From Sorex araneus (taxonomy: Eukaryota; Chordata; Mammalia; Eulipotyphla; Soricidae): DNA of 64,000 bases. The notes below the pieces were generated by a model. That model ran no database searches. It was not told where the DNA came from and saw only the letters and a program-made list of their open reading frames with translations. Shown piece after piece: positions 21,700 to 32,771 of the stretch. Where the stretch lies: NCBI RefSeq assembly GCF_027595985.1, contig NC_073311.1:31735057-31799056 (forward strand), written 5' to 3'. The position numbers and the translations under genes were made by a program. Numbering within the stretch: the stretch's first letter is position 1; each line of letters begins with the position of its first letter.

Positions 21700-22155
21700 T
21701 TTCTAAAAGTCAGTGCTGCAGCAGGTGGGGAAAGTAGGGAGCAGGAAGGAAGGTGTAATCCCTACAGGGGGAGAGTGCTTCTGTGTTCCTGCTTGAACCC
21801 ACCCTAGTCTCTGGGGAATGTGCTGGGGAGAGTCAGAACTGGGAAAGTTTGCTGTGAGCAGCTTCCTGGCATGGATACTACTATCCCACCAGCCCTAGTG
21901 GGCAGTGGTCATCCTGCACCTAAAATGAACTTAATCTGAACCATGCAGGAGCAAGTCTCCATGCTCTGAATTTGCAGGAAGCCGTGGTGTCAGGCTGGAG
22001 TGAGAAACTACTTTTTTCAGAGAAAAGATACACATTCCTTGCCTCTTCCCAGATTCCAGGGCCCATAGTGAGCCCTCTTAGAAATAAATTTCAGGAGGAG
22101 GCCAAGAGTGAAGTAAAAAGTTTTATCTAGATACTATGAAGATGAATATTCCCCT
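21700..22155 (-). mobile_element. Possible LTR remnant related to family 2
   Basis: 'aaatttcaggaggaggccaa' and 'gagtgaagtaaaaagtttta' near 22085-22130 match, with changes, the poly(A)-signal region of the LTR at 11.5-12.2 kb. The rest to the left is G/C-richer than its surroundings but not clearly alignable. Confidence 0.35.
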
Positions 22156-22160
22156 TTACA

Positions 22161-22235
<75 letters not shown>
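22161..22235 (+). repeat. (ATCT)n microsatellite
   Basis: About 18.5 perfect tetranucleotide units without interruption, so probably polymorphic in length. Confidence 0.97.
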
Positions 22236-23069
22236 CACCCCTCCATTTTTGTCTTTCCTTCTTTCCATAGAAGATATTTGTTTTGACATTTCAGGCACCA
22301 AAAATGTCATCCTAGGTTATATTTGGTTATATTTATTTTAACTGAATACATCTGAACTCTGATGTTTCTTTTTCTACATAGTGCCTAACCCTAGCTTGCT
22401 TCTAGAAAATGTTTAATAAATATTTCTTATAAGAACAGTATTGTGAATATTATCATAGTATAACATAGTGTTCTAAGAACCAGTATTTAAATAGTCCATT
22501 AACAGAAATTAAACCAGATTTCTCATTAGCTCAATTCTTTGAAAGTCACAGGACATTGGCTTATTAGCAATCAGCGGTTTTCTTTTTTCAAATATTATGT
22601 TAGGTCAGAGAGTTTAATGAGATCTTGGTAGGTATTACAATCTTTTTGATTGATAAGCTTCACCCAACCAACCACACCCTGCCCTGACCTCCACAACATT
22701 CTGTCTTAAGGGTGGAGAAAGAGAGGCAGTCATTAATATTGGTGGCACTTAGTTTCTTAAGTATTCATTTTTTACATATTCATTAAATATCTCTCCCATC
22801 TACTATCCCTTATAGACCACCTGAGAGACTGAGAAGTAAAGTAGTATCTAGGAAGGATGCCTTCTTGAGTGAATTCGCAATAGAGCCAGATGTTTTTATG
22901 CTTAAGGAGTCTGTATGTTCTATGCTTTCTTCTCCCTTCCTGTTTACTCTGCCACTCCCATTTTATTCTCTCTGTTTCCTTCTCTGTCACCTGTGATTCA
23001 TGGCTTCAGGATTGCCTAACACTATGACTGACTGTTTTTCTTAAAAGACAGGGGAAGGAGAGGAAAAGT
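22236..23069. other. Unassigned stretch
   Basis: 'atagtgcctaaccctagc' then 'tgtttaataaatattt' near 22380-22425 looks like an L2 or MIR 3' end. No gene is supported. Confidence 0.4.
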
Positions 23070-23290
23070 TTTATATGAGGAGCACTGGAATCAGATCTTA
23101 TTTTCGTCACTAGTCAAAACCAGTAGTCTTTGGAAAAACAAAACTCTAAGCCTCAGAGTTCTCATCCTTAAAAACTGAGATTTTATGTCCAATTTATAGG
23201 TTTACAACAAAGATTAGAAATAATCTTTGCACAGTCTATGATGTGTTCAGTGCCTGGTTGATAAGTGATGATATTAATGAAGATACATAA
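23070..23290 (+). mobile_element. MIR (ancient SINE)
   Basis: 'ctctaagcctcagagttctc', 'atccttaaaaactgagattt', 'acaacaaagattagaaataa' and 'gttcagtgcctggttgataa' follow the plus-strand MIR order through its 3' half. Confidence 0.6.
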
Positions 23291-23846
23291 ATGTTATATG
23301 CAAGTTAGCAGAGCAACTAACAGAAAATAACTCAACTCTGAGGAAATAATTGTGAAATATTATTAGGGAAGTAGAACAGTTGTGTTTGCTATTAGGACTT
23401 AAGTTGTTACTCTCCAATACATTGATTTTATTTATGAATCCTGTAAATTTGACAGAATTGTGACTTTATATCCCATCCCTTATTCTCAAAAGGAGAAAAA
23501 TAACAGGAACCAGCTCAAAAACATGTCATCTATCTATCTACTTACCTATCTATCTTAATTAGCTAGATAGCAAGTACGATTTTGTTTTTGCACTAAATAA
23601 ATATTTACTGAGTCTAATCCCAAGACAGTCCAGGAAAGAGAGTGGTTTCTTAGGTGGACTAGAAGGTCTTTGGTGTGGCTGAGTTCAGAGTAGAGCAGGA
23701 AATAAGTTTGGAGAGTTAGGCAGGGGCTAGACCATCTGGCGAATTCTAGGCATCTTCTCAGTTTGAACTTTATGCGTCAGCCAAAACATAACACAAAGAA
23801 TTTTATTTCAAAAAAAAATTTTCCCTTAAAAAAATATAATGAAAAG
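23291..23846. other. Unassigned stretch with short TATC run
   Basis: Contains an impure (TATC)n run at about 23527-23555. Nothing else is recognised. Confidence 0.45.
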
Positions 23847-24013
23847 GGGCTGGATTGATAGTACCGCAGATAGGGAGTTTTCCTTGCACATGGCTGACCC
23901 GGATTTGGTCCCTGGCATCTCAAATGTCCCCCCAGCACGACAGGGAGTGATTCCTGAATGCAGAGCAAGGAGTAACCCCTGAGCATTGCCAGGTGTGACT
24001 CAAAAAGACAAAA
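23847..24013 (+). mobile_element. SINE-A, near full length
   Basis: 'ggggctggattgatagtacc', 'cttgcacatggctgacccgg', 'tgattcctgaatgcagagca', 'gtaacccctgagcattgcc', ending in an A-rich tail. A short minus-strand frame across it is not a gene. Confidence 0.85.
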
Positions 24014-24029
24014 CATCCATATATAAATG

Positions 24030-24300
24030 AGGGGTTAGCAAGATAGTACCTCACCCCAGTTCTATCCTCAATAAAATATACTCTCCGAAGCATTGTTAGG
24101 CATACTTATAGAGAGGCCTGAGCACTGCTGTGGTGGCCCTCATGATCTTTGGCTCTGCATGGCCCAAAGAGCACCACATCCTTAAGCCCTAGCACCTCCA
24201 GTTAGGTAGCAGACAGTTGCAGGGAGTCGGCCCTGGGCTCCTGAGCACCACCTGGGCGGTCCCTCTGTTTTACATATAGCATGTTCAGGTCCTGTCTTCA
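24030..24300 (+). mobile_element. Diverged SINE-like segment
   Basis: It starts 'ggggttagcaagatagtacc' and has 'aggcctgagcactgctgtgg' and 'tcctgagcaccacctgggcg', all SINE-A words but spread over 270 bp. It may be a decayed copy with insertions. Confidence 0.4.
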
Positions 24301-24539
24301 GGTGGCTAAGACTGAAAGCAGAGAACTCGACTTCATTTGAGACAAGGAGAGGATGGTATGAAAGCTAGGGAATGGGGTATCTTTAAGTAGAACACCTTGG
24401 CAAGGTGGAAAACATCTTTTTTATAGTGTCTTTATATTCTCCTTACTAGGATTGATGGGTGAGCACTCTGCCTGGGGCTCAAGACATGCCAGATGGGAAG
24501 AAAAAAGGGGGCTGGGCAGCAGGATATTCGAAAGAATTT

Positions 24540-24720
24540 TCCTTTTTTTGTTGTTGTGGTTGTCTGTTTTTTGGGCCACACCTGGCAGTGCTCAGGCCTT
24601 GTTCCTGTTGTTGTGCTCAGGGATCACTGCCACCAATACTCTGGGACCATAGGAGTGCTGGGGACCTACTCTAGACACATGTATGGCAAGCACTTTGCCC
24701 ATAGTTTTCTCTCTCTGCCC
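24540..24720 (-). mobile_element. SINE-A on minus strand
   Basis: T-rich start, 'ttttgggccacacctggcag', 'ctcagggatcactgccacc' and 'ctggggacctactctagac' are the reverse-complement SINE order; the A-box end is degraded. Three overlapping plus-strand frames here are artefacts. Confidence 0.75.
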
Positions 24721-25094
24721 TGAAAGGATCATCTTCTGTCTATCCTGGCTGTATAGTCTGGGCCCATTCTCAGGAATTTTCCTCTGGGCTCTTTGTTTCT
24801 CTTTTCCTGTTTTCCGCCCATCATGATGTAACTAGAGCACTTCTTCCCAACACCCTCCTATCCCCCCAAAAATAGGAAAAGAAAGATTATTATGGCAGCA
24901 GGTAGAATGCAAATCAGAAGAGACAAGAGTGAGAACTGGGCAAAAATTAGGGAGAGATTACTGAGTTCTAGCAAGAGATGATTTTTTTTTTTTTTTAATT
25001 CAAGGGACATCGAGAGAACCAGAAGAGCTTGAAAGTTAAAGGAGGCCAAATTCATGGTCTCTGAGATTTACTGAAACCATTTTTTTTTTCTAAA

Positions 25095-25265
25095 TTTGCT
25101 TTGTGGCTGAAGAGGTAATATAGTGGGTAGCGTGCTTGTCTTGCATTCAGCTGACCTGGGTTTGATCCTAGGCACCACATGTAATCCCTGGAGCCCCACT
25201 AGAAGTGATCCCTATGCACATAGCCAGAAGTAAGCTTTGAACACTGCTGGATGTGACCCCCTATT
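25095..25265 (+). mobile_element. SINE-A, diverged
   Basis: 'gtggctgaagaggtaatata', 'gtcttgcattcagctgacct', 'gggtttgatcctaggcacc', 'aagtgatccctatgcacata' and 'gctggatgtgacccc' give the complete order. Confidence 0.75.
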
Positions 25266-26039
25266 AAAAATTTTTAATATTGCTAGAAAGGTAATAACAT
25301 ATGTGTGCACACATATATGCATATATGTAATATGAGGTATATGTAAATAATGTATGCTACATAACACTTAAGAAAGGTCTGAGCAATAATTGGGTATCAG
25401 TATTTCTATAGTAATGCATAGAGATACTCATAATAAAATGCACTATGACTGTTAATAATCTTCAATCACTTCAGATCAGGTGTTGCTGCCAGGTGAGTTA
25501 TAAAAAATAATCTTTGAGATTTTAGATTCCTTTGTTTTGAAATTACAGGTAGGTAGTTGATGATTGTGTAATGCAAGCAGAATAAGCAAACAGGTGACTT
25601 AAGGTTGATATTCAGGGTTTTGGCGGTAATGTTCAGATACCAGGAAGTATACTTTTTGTGCCCATAGAATAGGCTCAGTTCTGGGTGTGAACATTTGGTA
25701 TTTGTGGCACATTTAAGTAGTCATCAACTAGTAACACTTTAAAATCAAGGGATTTTTTTTTTTATCATCACATAATCAAAACTCAAATAGAGAATATAAA
25801 AGGTATGTATTTGAGTTTCTTGAAAATTAGCAACTGGAGAGGGTGGTGACCTTTGAAAGAACAATGTCAATGATGTGGCAGAAGAAAAAAAACCTAATAT
25901 AATTGCTTAAGTGGTATAAGGAAGGTAGGAAAATAAAATGAGCAAATGCATAAATATCTTGAAGTTGACCGAATATTTATTTATCTTGCTGATTAAAATC
26001 TGTAACTGGCTGTGATCAATTAATTGTAAACACCACTGG
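25266..26039. other. Unassigned AT-rich stretch
   Basis: Includes an alternating purine/pyrimidine run near 25300-25350. No gene, RNA or named repeat. Confidence 0.5.
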
Positions 26040-26286
26040 ACTCGACCAGCCTGAAGCACAGTGGGTAGGGTGCAGGCAGCCAACCCGAGTTCAATTCCTC
26101 CATCCCTCTTGGAGAGCCCAGCAAGCTACTGAGAGTATCCCGCCCTAACAGCAGAGCCTGGCATGCTACCAATGGCGTATTTGATATGCCAAAAAAACAG
26201 TAACAACAAGTCTCACAATGGAGACGTTACTGGTGCCTGCTCGAGCAAATCGATGAACAATGGGATGATAGTGCTACACACAGTGA
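26040..26286 (+). mobile_element. SINE-B, full length, non-A tail
   Basis: tRNA-like head ('gaagcacagtgggtagggtg', 'ccgagttcaattcctccatc'), then 'tggagagcccagcaagctac', 'cgtatttgatatgccaaaaa', 'taacaacaagtctcacaatg', 'cgagcaaatcgatgaacaat' and a tail of 'gatagtgctacacacagtga'. Confidence 0.85.
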
Positions 26287-26900
26287 TATAGGCAGTCAGC
26301 TAAGGGAGAAACTGGGAGCCAGTAAAACCCAAGATAAACTCTGAAAAGGAGTTCTTTTCCCTTGCCCTAGCACCTGACTTAAGAACGGAGAAACCCAGCC
26401 CAAACCTGAGAAGGCCAGGGCCCCTCGGGAGACAATTGAGTGGGAACAAAGGCTCTGATAAGATGCCCAAGGGCCACTGGGTTCAAAGTCCTTGACAAGA
26501 ACCCAAGCCAGGACTTTTATCTGCCTCGAAATCCTCAAGCAAAAGCAGCTTGAAAAAGACCCACACCTGTCCAAAGTTGTTGCACCCTGGACACTCATTC
26601 TGGGGTCCACGTGCATCTCATCTTGGGGCTATACCGTGAGGCTGGGGTGCATGTATCTCTTCCTTTATTTTCCAGCACTCCATTCCAGGCCTCCTGCATG
26701 TTGCAACTCAGAGAGCAGTTTCTCTGCTTTCCTTTAGGAGAGTTTCTTCTGTCTCTCTGTCTCTGTTTCTCTCTGTCTCTCTCTGTCTCTCAGTCTCCCT
26801 TTCCCTCTCCCTCTCCCTCTCTCTCGCTTACGCTCTCGCTCTCTCTCAAAATTCCTTAATAAAACAATTTTACTTTACTAGTCATATCCTCCTGAAGTGC
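26287..26900 (+). mobile_element. Candidate LTR (plus strand)
   Basis: A ~600-bp G/C-richer block ends in a CT-repeat run, then 'ttccttaataaaacaatttt' (AATAAA near 26862) and 'actttactagtcatatcctc', which resembles the R/U5 end of a gammaretrovirus-like LTR. Clear TG/CA ends and a duplication are not seen, so this stays a candidate. Frames inside (up to 106 codons) show no viral protein motif. Confidence 0.4.
26748..26850 (+). repeat. (TCTCTG/TCTC)n simple repeat
   Basis: Imperfect CT-rich run with TCTCTG and CCCTCT units. Confidence 0.85.
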
Positions 26901-27029
26901 CTTTTTAAGGGACAGAAAATTAATCCAAGAAAACTGAGTGCAGGTGAGGATTAATTTTTCTTCTTTGTCTGCAAGAAGTATAACTTGGCCTTAGCTGCTG
27001 GGTGAGAGGAGCCTGCCTCATCTTGTGTT

Positions 27030-27212
27030 ATGAGAATGGCATATATAGAAGTGGGAAGAGAGGTAGATATTAGATGGTCTCTGAGGCAGCAACCACAACA
27101 AATAAACCATTGGGCTTTCTTTTGATAGTGTTTCTAACAGACTGAATGTCACCTTCATAGGTGCCCACTCTCTTGCCTTTAAGAGATTCAGTCTCCAAAA
27201 AAAAAAGTAATC
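27030..27212 (+). repeat. Old direct repeat, copy 1
   Basis: Shares with 28448-28612 the ordered words 'ggtctctgaggcagcaacca', 'aataaaccattgggctttc', 'aacagactgaatgtcacctt' and 'cataggtgcccactctcttg', with many substitutions. The family is unknown to me; it is either an unnamed repeat or a local duplication. Confidence 0.65.
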
Positions 27213-27469
27213 AAACAGGTCTCAAGAGCAGTTACACTGACAAATATCTTCTGAGGCTAGCTGGACACCAGGGCTGGCCTGGGGCAGGAGCTCAGGCTGA
27301 CGTTTTTACAAGTCCTTAGTTCTTCAGCACTCACATTGCTGGTAACCTGCAGGTTGAAACAAGGCCACCCTCTTTCATTTGCACTATTTCTTCCCACTTG
27401 TGGTTCTCTCCATACCCCACCAACCATGTTTTATGGGAAGGATAGTCATCTAAATTGACATCCATTTAG

Positions 27470-27630
27470 ATGACTGGAGAGACAGTACAATGGTTAGGGT
27501 GCGTGTCTTGAAAGTGACCTCCCCATCTCATATACTCCGCTGAGCAAGGCCAGGAATGATTCTTCAGTGCTGAGCCTGGAGTAACCCCAGAGCATGACTG
27601 GGTGTGGCTCAAAAAAATAACAAAAAAATA
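27470..27630 (+). mobile_element. SINE-A
   Basis: 'gactggagagacagtacaat', 'gaatgattcttcagtgctga', 'gagtaaccccagagcatgac' and an A-rich tail with AAAAATA units. The B-box region is partly lost. Confidence 0.7.
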
Positions 27631-27750
27631 AAAGATAAAATTAAAGCTTAGAAGGGGTTGATTTCAAGTATTACAAGTGGTAAGATGACTTTGGAACCTT
27701 TCTGGATAGAGCTATAATTACTCTGAAAGAGTTTAGTGGAAAGTATAGAG

Positions 27751-27969
27751 CAGTGTTGGCAAACTCGGACCATTGCGTCAAGTCCAGATCAGTGCTTGTT
27801 TTGTAAGGAAAATTGTATTGGGATATACAACCACACCTATTGAATATGTAATGTCTATGGCTACTTTGCAGCTATAACTGCAAAGTTAAGTAATTGTAGC
27901 AGAGACAGCCTCACCCATAAAGACTAAAATATTTACGATATGACCCTTTTAAACAGTTGCCAATGCCTG
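27751..27969 (+). mobile_element. Ancient hAT-type DNA transposon (MER-like)
   Basis: Left end CAGTGTTGGCAAACTCGG and right end (reverse complement) CAGGCATTGGCAACTG form degenerate terminal inverted repeats. Between them 'attgtattgggatatacaac', 'atgtctatggctactttgca' and 'agactaaaatatttacgata' follow a widespread non-autonomous mammalian hAT family. No transposase frame exists. The flanking 8-bp duplication is no longer visible. Confidence 0.65.
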
Positions 27970-28447
27970 GTTCAGGCCAATGTTATCCAAGTTATGTTCC
28001 AATGCACATCAATTTCCCATGATTTGTTAATAAACATGTTTTTAAAAAGAACCCTGTGTTCAAATAAGTTAGGAAATTACTTTCCTAAATAAAGTTAACC
28101 CACTTTCTTCATAATTGTGTAACTGATAAGTTTTGTACCTTCACTGATAATCGGTAAGCGCATGTCCCCCACCCCAATTTGATTATCATATAATCATCTT
28201 TTTTTCTAGGAACATTTATAGTAATGCAGTATTATGCAGCTTGAAACATTTTTTAAGTAGTCTTTCTGAGAATCCTTGCCAAGGTCAAAAAACAACACAA
28301 ATTTCTGGCCATGGTACTTTAATTTTAGGATGTCAACATAGAAACTACATTTGTTTCAGAAGTCAGCAAACCGTCTCCTATGGTCAATCACCTGAGCTAC
28401 CTACCTTTGGGGCTGAAGGAAATTGTAGCCTGAAGCAAAATTCTCAA
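27970..28447. other. Unassigned stretch
   Basis: No gene or repeat recognised; an 84-codon frame at 28241-28495 has no supporting motif. Confidence 0.45.
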
Positions 28448-28612
28448 GTGTCATATGTAGAAATAAAGACAGAGATAAATATAGAGGGTCTCTGAAGTAG
28501 CAACCAGAATAAATAAAGCACTGGACTTCCTTTCTATGAGATATTTTTTCCAACAGTCTGAATATGAACTTCATAGGTGCTGATCTCTGTACCTTTTAGA
28601 GACTCTACTTCA
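28448..28612 (+). repeat. Old direct repeat, copy 2
   Basis: Partner of 27030-27212 in the same orientation, with the words 'ggtctctgaagtagcaacca', 'gaataaataaagcactggac', 'caacagtctgaatatgaac' and 'ttcataggtgctgatctc'. Confidence 0.65.
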
Positions 28613-28624
28613 ATTTTTTAAAAA

Positions 28625-28757
28625 TAGAAATATATATAATTTAATATATATTTATGTATATTAAATATATATTCTACACATATATTAATATATATGTACA
28701 TAAATATATATTAAATATATATGTAATGTATATATGTATATATATGTATATATATAT
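28625..28757 (+). repeat. (TA)n-rich low-complexity tract
   Basis: Irregular TATA, TATG and TAAA units on the left side of the next retroelement. Confidence 0.9.
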
Positions 28758-29304
28758 GAGAGTCTCTTGCCCACATGCCTGGCTGTCTTCCCTAGGGCCC
28801 CTCGGAGGGGATGGGCTCCAGCTTCCCTCCCCACCTCAAGCAGAGCTCCCGGCAGCCGAAGACCACCGGAACCTAGCTACAGCCATGCTGGAGGCTCCTC
28901 TCTACATGTTCGGACAGGCCTCATGCATGAAGGTTCCAGCAGAGGAACCCAGGTGTGTGTAATCCCATCAACGGTCAACATCCAGACAGTTAAAAGCAAG
29001 CTCTCAGAAGTGCGATATCTTTAGCCTACTTATCCCTCTAGGAGAAACTGGCAATCTTCTGAGAGCTTCCTGCCCCCATGGGACAGCCTTGCAAACTCCC
29101 CATGGTGTATTCATATGCAAAATCCAGTAACAAGCTGATCTCATTCCCCTGACCCCGAAGAGCCCCCAGTGCAACATCATTAGGAGGGCCAAGTCAAAAT
29201 AGACTTCTAAGATCTCAGGGAAAGGACGAAATGAGATGTTACTGAGCCCGCCCAAGAAATCAGTGATTAATGGGATATTGTGATTGTGTGATTGTGTTAC
29301 ATAT
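28757..29304 (+). mobile_element. Composite retroelement, non-A tail
   Basis: It begins 'gagagtctcttgcccacatg', then 'ctggctgtcttccctagggc', 'caagcagagctcccggcagc', 'cctcatgcatgaaggttcc', 'aggtgtgtgtaatcccatca', 'cttctgagagcttcctgccc', 'acaagctgatctcattcccc', 'cttctaagatctcagggaaa' and ends 'gattaatgggatattgtgat' followed by GTGATTGT repeats. This is the least rearranged copy of the family also at 7.4 kb (minus). Frames of 96-102 codons within it are not genes. Confidence 0.8.
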
Positions 29305-29513
29305 ATAGCGGCCGACCCAGGTTCGATTCCTCTGCCCCTCTCGGAGAGCCTGGCAAGGTACCGAGAGTATCTTGCCCGCATGGCAGATCCTGGCATGCTA
29401 CCCATGGCGTATTCAATACTCCAGAAACAGTAACAACAAGTCTCACTTGGAGACGTTACTGGTGCCCACTTGAGCAAATCGATGAGCAACGGGATGACAG
29501 TGACAGTGATGTG
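29305..29513 (+). mobile_element. SINE-B lacking the first part of the head
   Basis: It starts at 'gcggccgacccaggttcga', directly after the composite element, and runs through 'cggagagcctggcaaggtac', 'cgtattcaatactccagaaa' and 'gagcaaatcgatgagcaacg' to 'gatgacagtgacagtgat'. The A-box part is missing at the junction. The 161-codon minus-strand frame over this and the previous element is an artefact. Confidence 0.8.

Positions 29514-29563
<50 letters not shown>
29514..29563 (+). repeat. (TA)n(GA)n compound microsatellite
   Basis: About eleven TA units followed by about thirteen GA units. Confidence 0.95.
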
Positions 29564-30061
29564 CTATGTTGATATAAAGACAAAGCTAGACTGAATGTAT
29601 TTTCTTCTAATTAAAAATAATAGAGAAATTAAAACTTTTATCACCCCTGAAATATTGTGTGATAGATACTGCTTAAGTGCCCAGTGGATAAATCCACCCT
29701 AAAAAGCTGCCTCTGTTCTCTCTGAGCAGCCATCTTAAGAGCAGGGGGATACCTTTGGTCTCTTTACTCTCTGATCCACTTAGAATATCTTGTAAAACAT
29801 TAGTTCATAATATTGTTGAGTGAATGGGTGATTCATCACTAGAGTTATAAAATACCTCATTAGCAGATGAAAGAAATAGCTTCACTAAAAGACCTTTGGG
29901 TTTCTTTCAAGGATCTAACCAAGTTAATACAAATTAATAAACTGTATTTAAGTATCATAATGTGATGGAAAGAACTCGGAAGTTATTAACTCTTGTCAGT
30001 AATTGCACTGTACCTAGCTATTTCACGACATTGGGCTTCAATTTACTTCTTTCCTCTTTTT
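29564..30061. other. Unassigned stretch
   Basis: A MIR-like patch may lie near 29985-30055 but is too weak to call. No gene. Confidence 0.4.
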
Positions 30062-30212
30062 GTGGGGCAGGGTGTTTGTGCTACACCTAGAAATGCTCAG
30101 TGATTACCGACTATGCTTAAGAGACCATGTAGTGTTAGGGCTCAAACCCTGAACTTCCTTCATGCAAAGTGGGTGGCACTCATATCTAGGAGCTGTTTGG
30201 CTCTGGGCCTCA
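30062..30212 (-). mobile_element. SINE-A, diverged
   Basis: 'tgctacacctagaaatgctc', 'gagaccatgtagtgttaggg' and 'ctcaaaccctgaacttcctt' are reverse-complement SINE words. Confidence 0.6.
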
Positions 30213-32061
30213 AGTTCTTCATTAGCAAACTCAAATATTAATTAAAAATGAAAAGTTCCATAGTTCTAGCCAGAAGCCAGAGAAAATGAAATTCTCATTA
30301 TAGTGAGGTTATGAAATACCTAGCATATTTTTGAAACAGTCCTAGTGATAAGCTCCCCAGTCCATTTACAGAGTAAACTCTCTCAAAAAATGTTAATAAT
30401 AGAGGATATGTTTACAAGCCACATACTGTACTCTCAAAGGATAGTGGACAGATCCTTTCTATAGGCAAAAACAATCATAACATTCTTAAAATTTAATAAA
30501 ACTTATAACAAGTCACATAATTCCATTTTCTTCCAATACAAACTTTTTTTAAAAAGAGAGTATTTTTACCTGTTTTTTCTTTTTATTATGTTCTACTTGA
30601 AAACTATAATACCCCACCACAGTGTTGCTTATACCAGGGATTTTTTTTTCAATTCAGTGTATAATTAGTAGAAAAGAGATGGTGAAGTTAATATACCACA
30701 CAATCCGCAACACCCACACAGGACTGTATGAGTGGAAAGATTTAAACAAGTAACCAAACAAGTACATAGAGTGCTATCTACTTGCTATAAAGTCAGGAAT
30801 GAGAGGTACTGTTTGATTTGTTATGTTAGCCCTTTGGGGAAAAAAAACACACACATCCCCATAAAGAAGGAAAATTGCACCAGTCACCTCTAAATTAGAG
30901 TTTTTCTTTGTCATTTTCTCCTGGGGATTAGTAGATAACTCAGGAAAAAGCTGGTCAGCATGCTTCTGTAATGTGGACATGATGTATGTACTGTGACTTT
31001 GACCTAAGTGTAGGCTGAAAATCCAAAAAGAACCGAGATTGGTTCTGTTTATTGCACAAATCTTCCTTTATACTCAGAGATATTTGAAAGGAAGAGTTAA
31101 TTGGGATGGCGAATGCCCTCAATCTCACTCAATCATTTCATTCTATCCTGGATAAAGGAAGGGCACGAATTTATGGATGGAAACGAACATGGTTAGACAG
31201 GTCGCTTTGCCTTCTCTCCCCTCATTGTCAGTTCACAGAAGGATCATCTCTGATAAAGAGATCACATGTTTTAAATATCCCTAAGCCTCCCCACCCCCTC
31301 AAAAAAAGAATAAAAGGTATGACTTTTGCACATTCTGTTGCTATGATTTGGGGTTAGGAAAAAGTAGCTCTATTAACATGGAAGATTTCTGGCACCATAG
31401 ACATGATGCTAACTTGAAAGCTTTGAAGTTACATTCACCTAGGACATTTTTAAGAAGGAATTTCTCATCCAAATGATTTCAAGCTATGCAGTTTTTGTTC
31501 ACTTGATCAATTATCAATAGACTCGATTGTCAGTCCAGTTTGTGAACGTTTAAGGTGATTTTGGTTCAAAATGGCCCAGCAGTGCCTTTGTGAAATGTAC
31601 TTTTTTTTTTTTAAATGTCTAAGACTCCTAATAAGACTGAATAGAAGCTGCTGTCCAAAGTGAATCTTTGACCTAGTAATCAAGATTACCTGGGATTTAG
31701 TTTTCCTCTCAAGGCAATAGCTTGTATTTTGTCATGGAAAAAATGAGAACAATTAGACTGTTTTCTAGATTAGATACCAGGTGTCAGAATACAGACGATG
31801 TCTGTACCTGCGGACTAATTGTTTTTCCAATTCCAAGTACAGTACAAAGTGTCTGGTTTACAATGCCTTCCTGTCCTGGTACCAGGTTGCTTTCTCTGAA
31901 AACCTGGAACACGAGGTTTCATTTTAATAGAGGTAAGGCACGGGGTCAGAGGTCTCTTTCAAAAGTCAGTTTATAGTGACCAGAGAGACCAACTTCTAGG
32001 AAGTCGTAAAGTGCTCTGGAGATCCTGTTTAAATTGTTCTCAAGCTGATATCTTGTTCTTA
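30213..32061. other. Unassigned non-coding stretch
   Basis: About 1.85 kb with no named repeat. Frames at 31106-31357 and 31722-31976 (83-84 codons) have no recognisable motif. The low repeat content makes this one of the more unique-looking parts of the window. Confidence 0.45.
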
Positions 32062-32205
32062 TTTTACGGGGTTACCACTGGGAGCTCTTCCTGGCTCTGT
32101 CATCAGGGGTCACCCCTGGTGCTGCTGTGTAATGCGGGGCCAATCTGCAGCACAGCTGCATGCAAGACAAGCCCCCTAAACCAAGTACTCTCTCTCCAGT
32201 CCCTC
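32062..32205 (-). mobile_element. SINE-A
   Basis: 'ctcttcctggctctgtcatc', 'aggggtcacccctggtgctg', 'gcatgcaagacaagccccct' and 'ctctctccagtccc' give the reverse-complement order including the A-box end. Confidence 0.7.
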
Positions 32206-32771
32206 AAACTTATATTCTGAAGGAAAAACGTTATTCTTATTTATTTATTCTGAATTTGGTTACCCAGATGGCAGGTGATCCTAATATCAAGTTGGATCCC
32301 ATTCTGAATTGACAAGATTTCCGAGTACCATTTGGGTTGGGGTTTATGGCCAGTTCGTGGGGTACCTGAAGAATGACACATGTCACAGACTGGGTCTTGA
32401 CTCTGTGACCGAGTTTTGCTGAGCTGTGTATTTGCAGAAGAATGTTGAAATGGGGGTAATCATAGATTTGAATTCATTGGGCAATAGACACATTAAACTT
32501 CAAAGCAACAACAATGAAAATGTTTGAGGACTGAAAGAGAAATAATAGGGTACAAAGTTGGGAGAGGAAACCACAAAGCAGCCTGAAAACAAACCGAAAG
32601 AACCATGAAATAAATCTTTTCTTGCAGTGAAATGAAAAGCACTTCTGTTGGAATGAGAAGTGGCTGCATATTGATACGCTTGATGTAATGTTGGACATGA
32701 TGTCTAGAGTAAGATGGTCTGGGTTCCCTTGTGTCGGGTTCCTGGCCATTCAACCCTGGCAAACTGGGGTA
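32206..32771. other. Unassigned stretch
   Basis: Two overlapping minus-strand frames of about 90 codons (32474-32762) have no recognisable motif. Otherwise nothing is seen. Confidence 0.45.

Noticed and set aside
22161-22235. Possible CRISPR-like array
   Set aside because: It is an uninterrupted tetranucleotide microsatellite with no spacers, in a mammalian sequence.
28625-28757. Promoter-like TATA cluster
   Set aside because: It is part of a TA microsatellite-like tract with no start-site or coding context.
29004-29489. 161-codon minus frame
   Set aside because: It spans the junction of two retroelements read antisense; no homology of its own.
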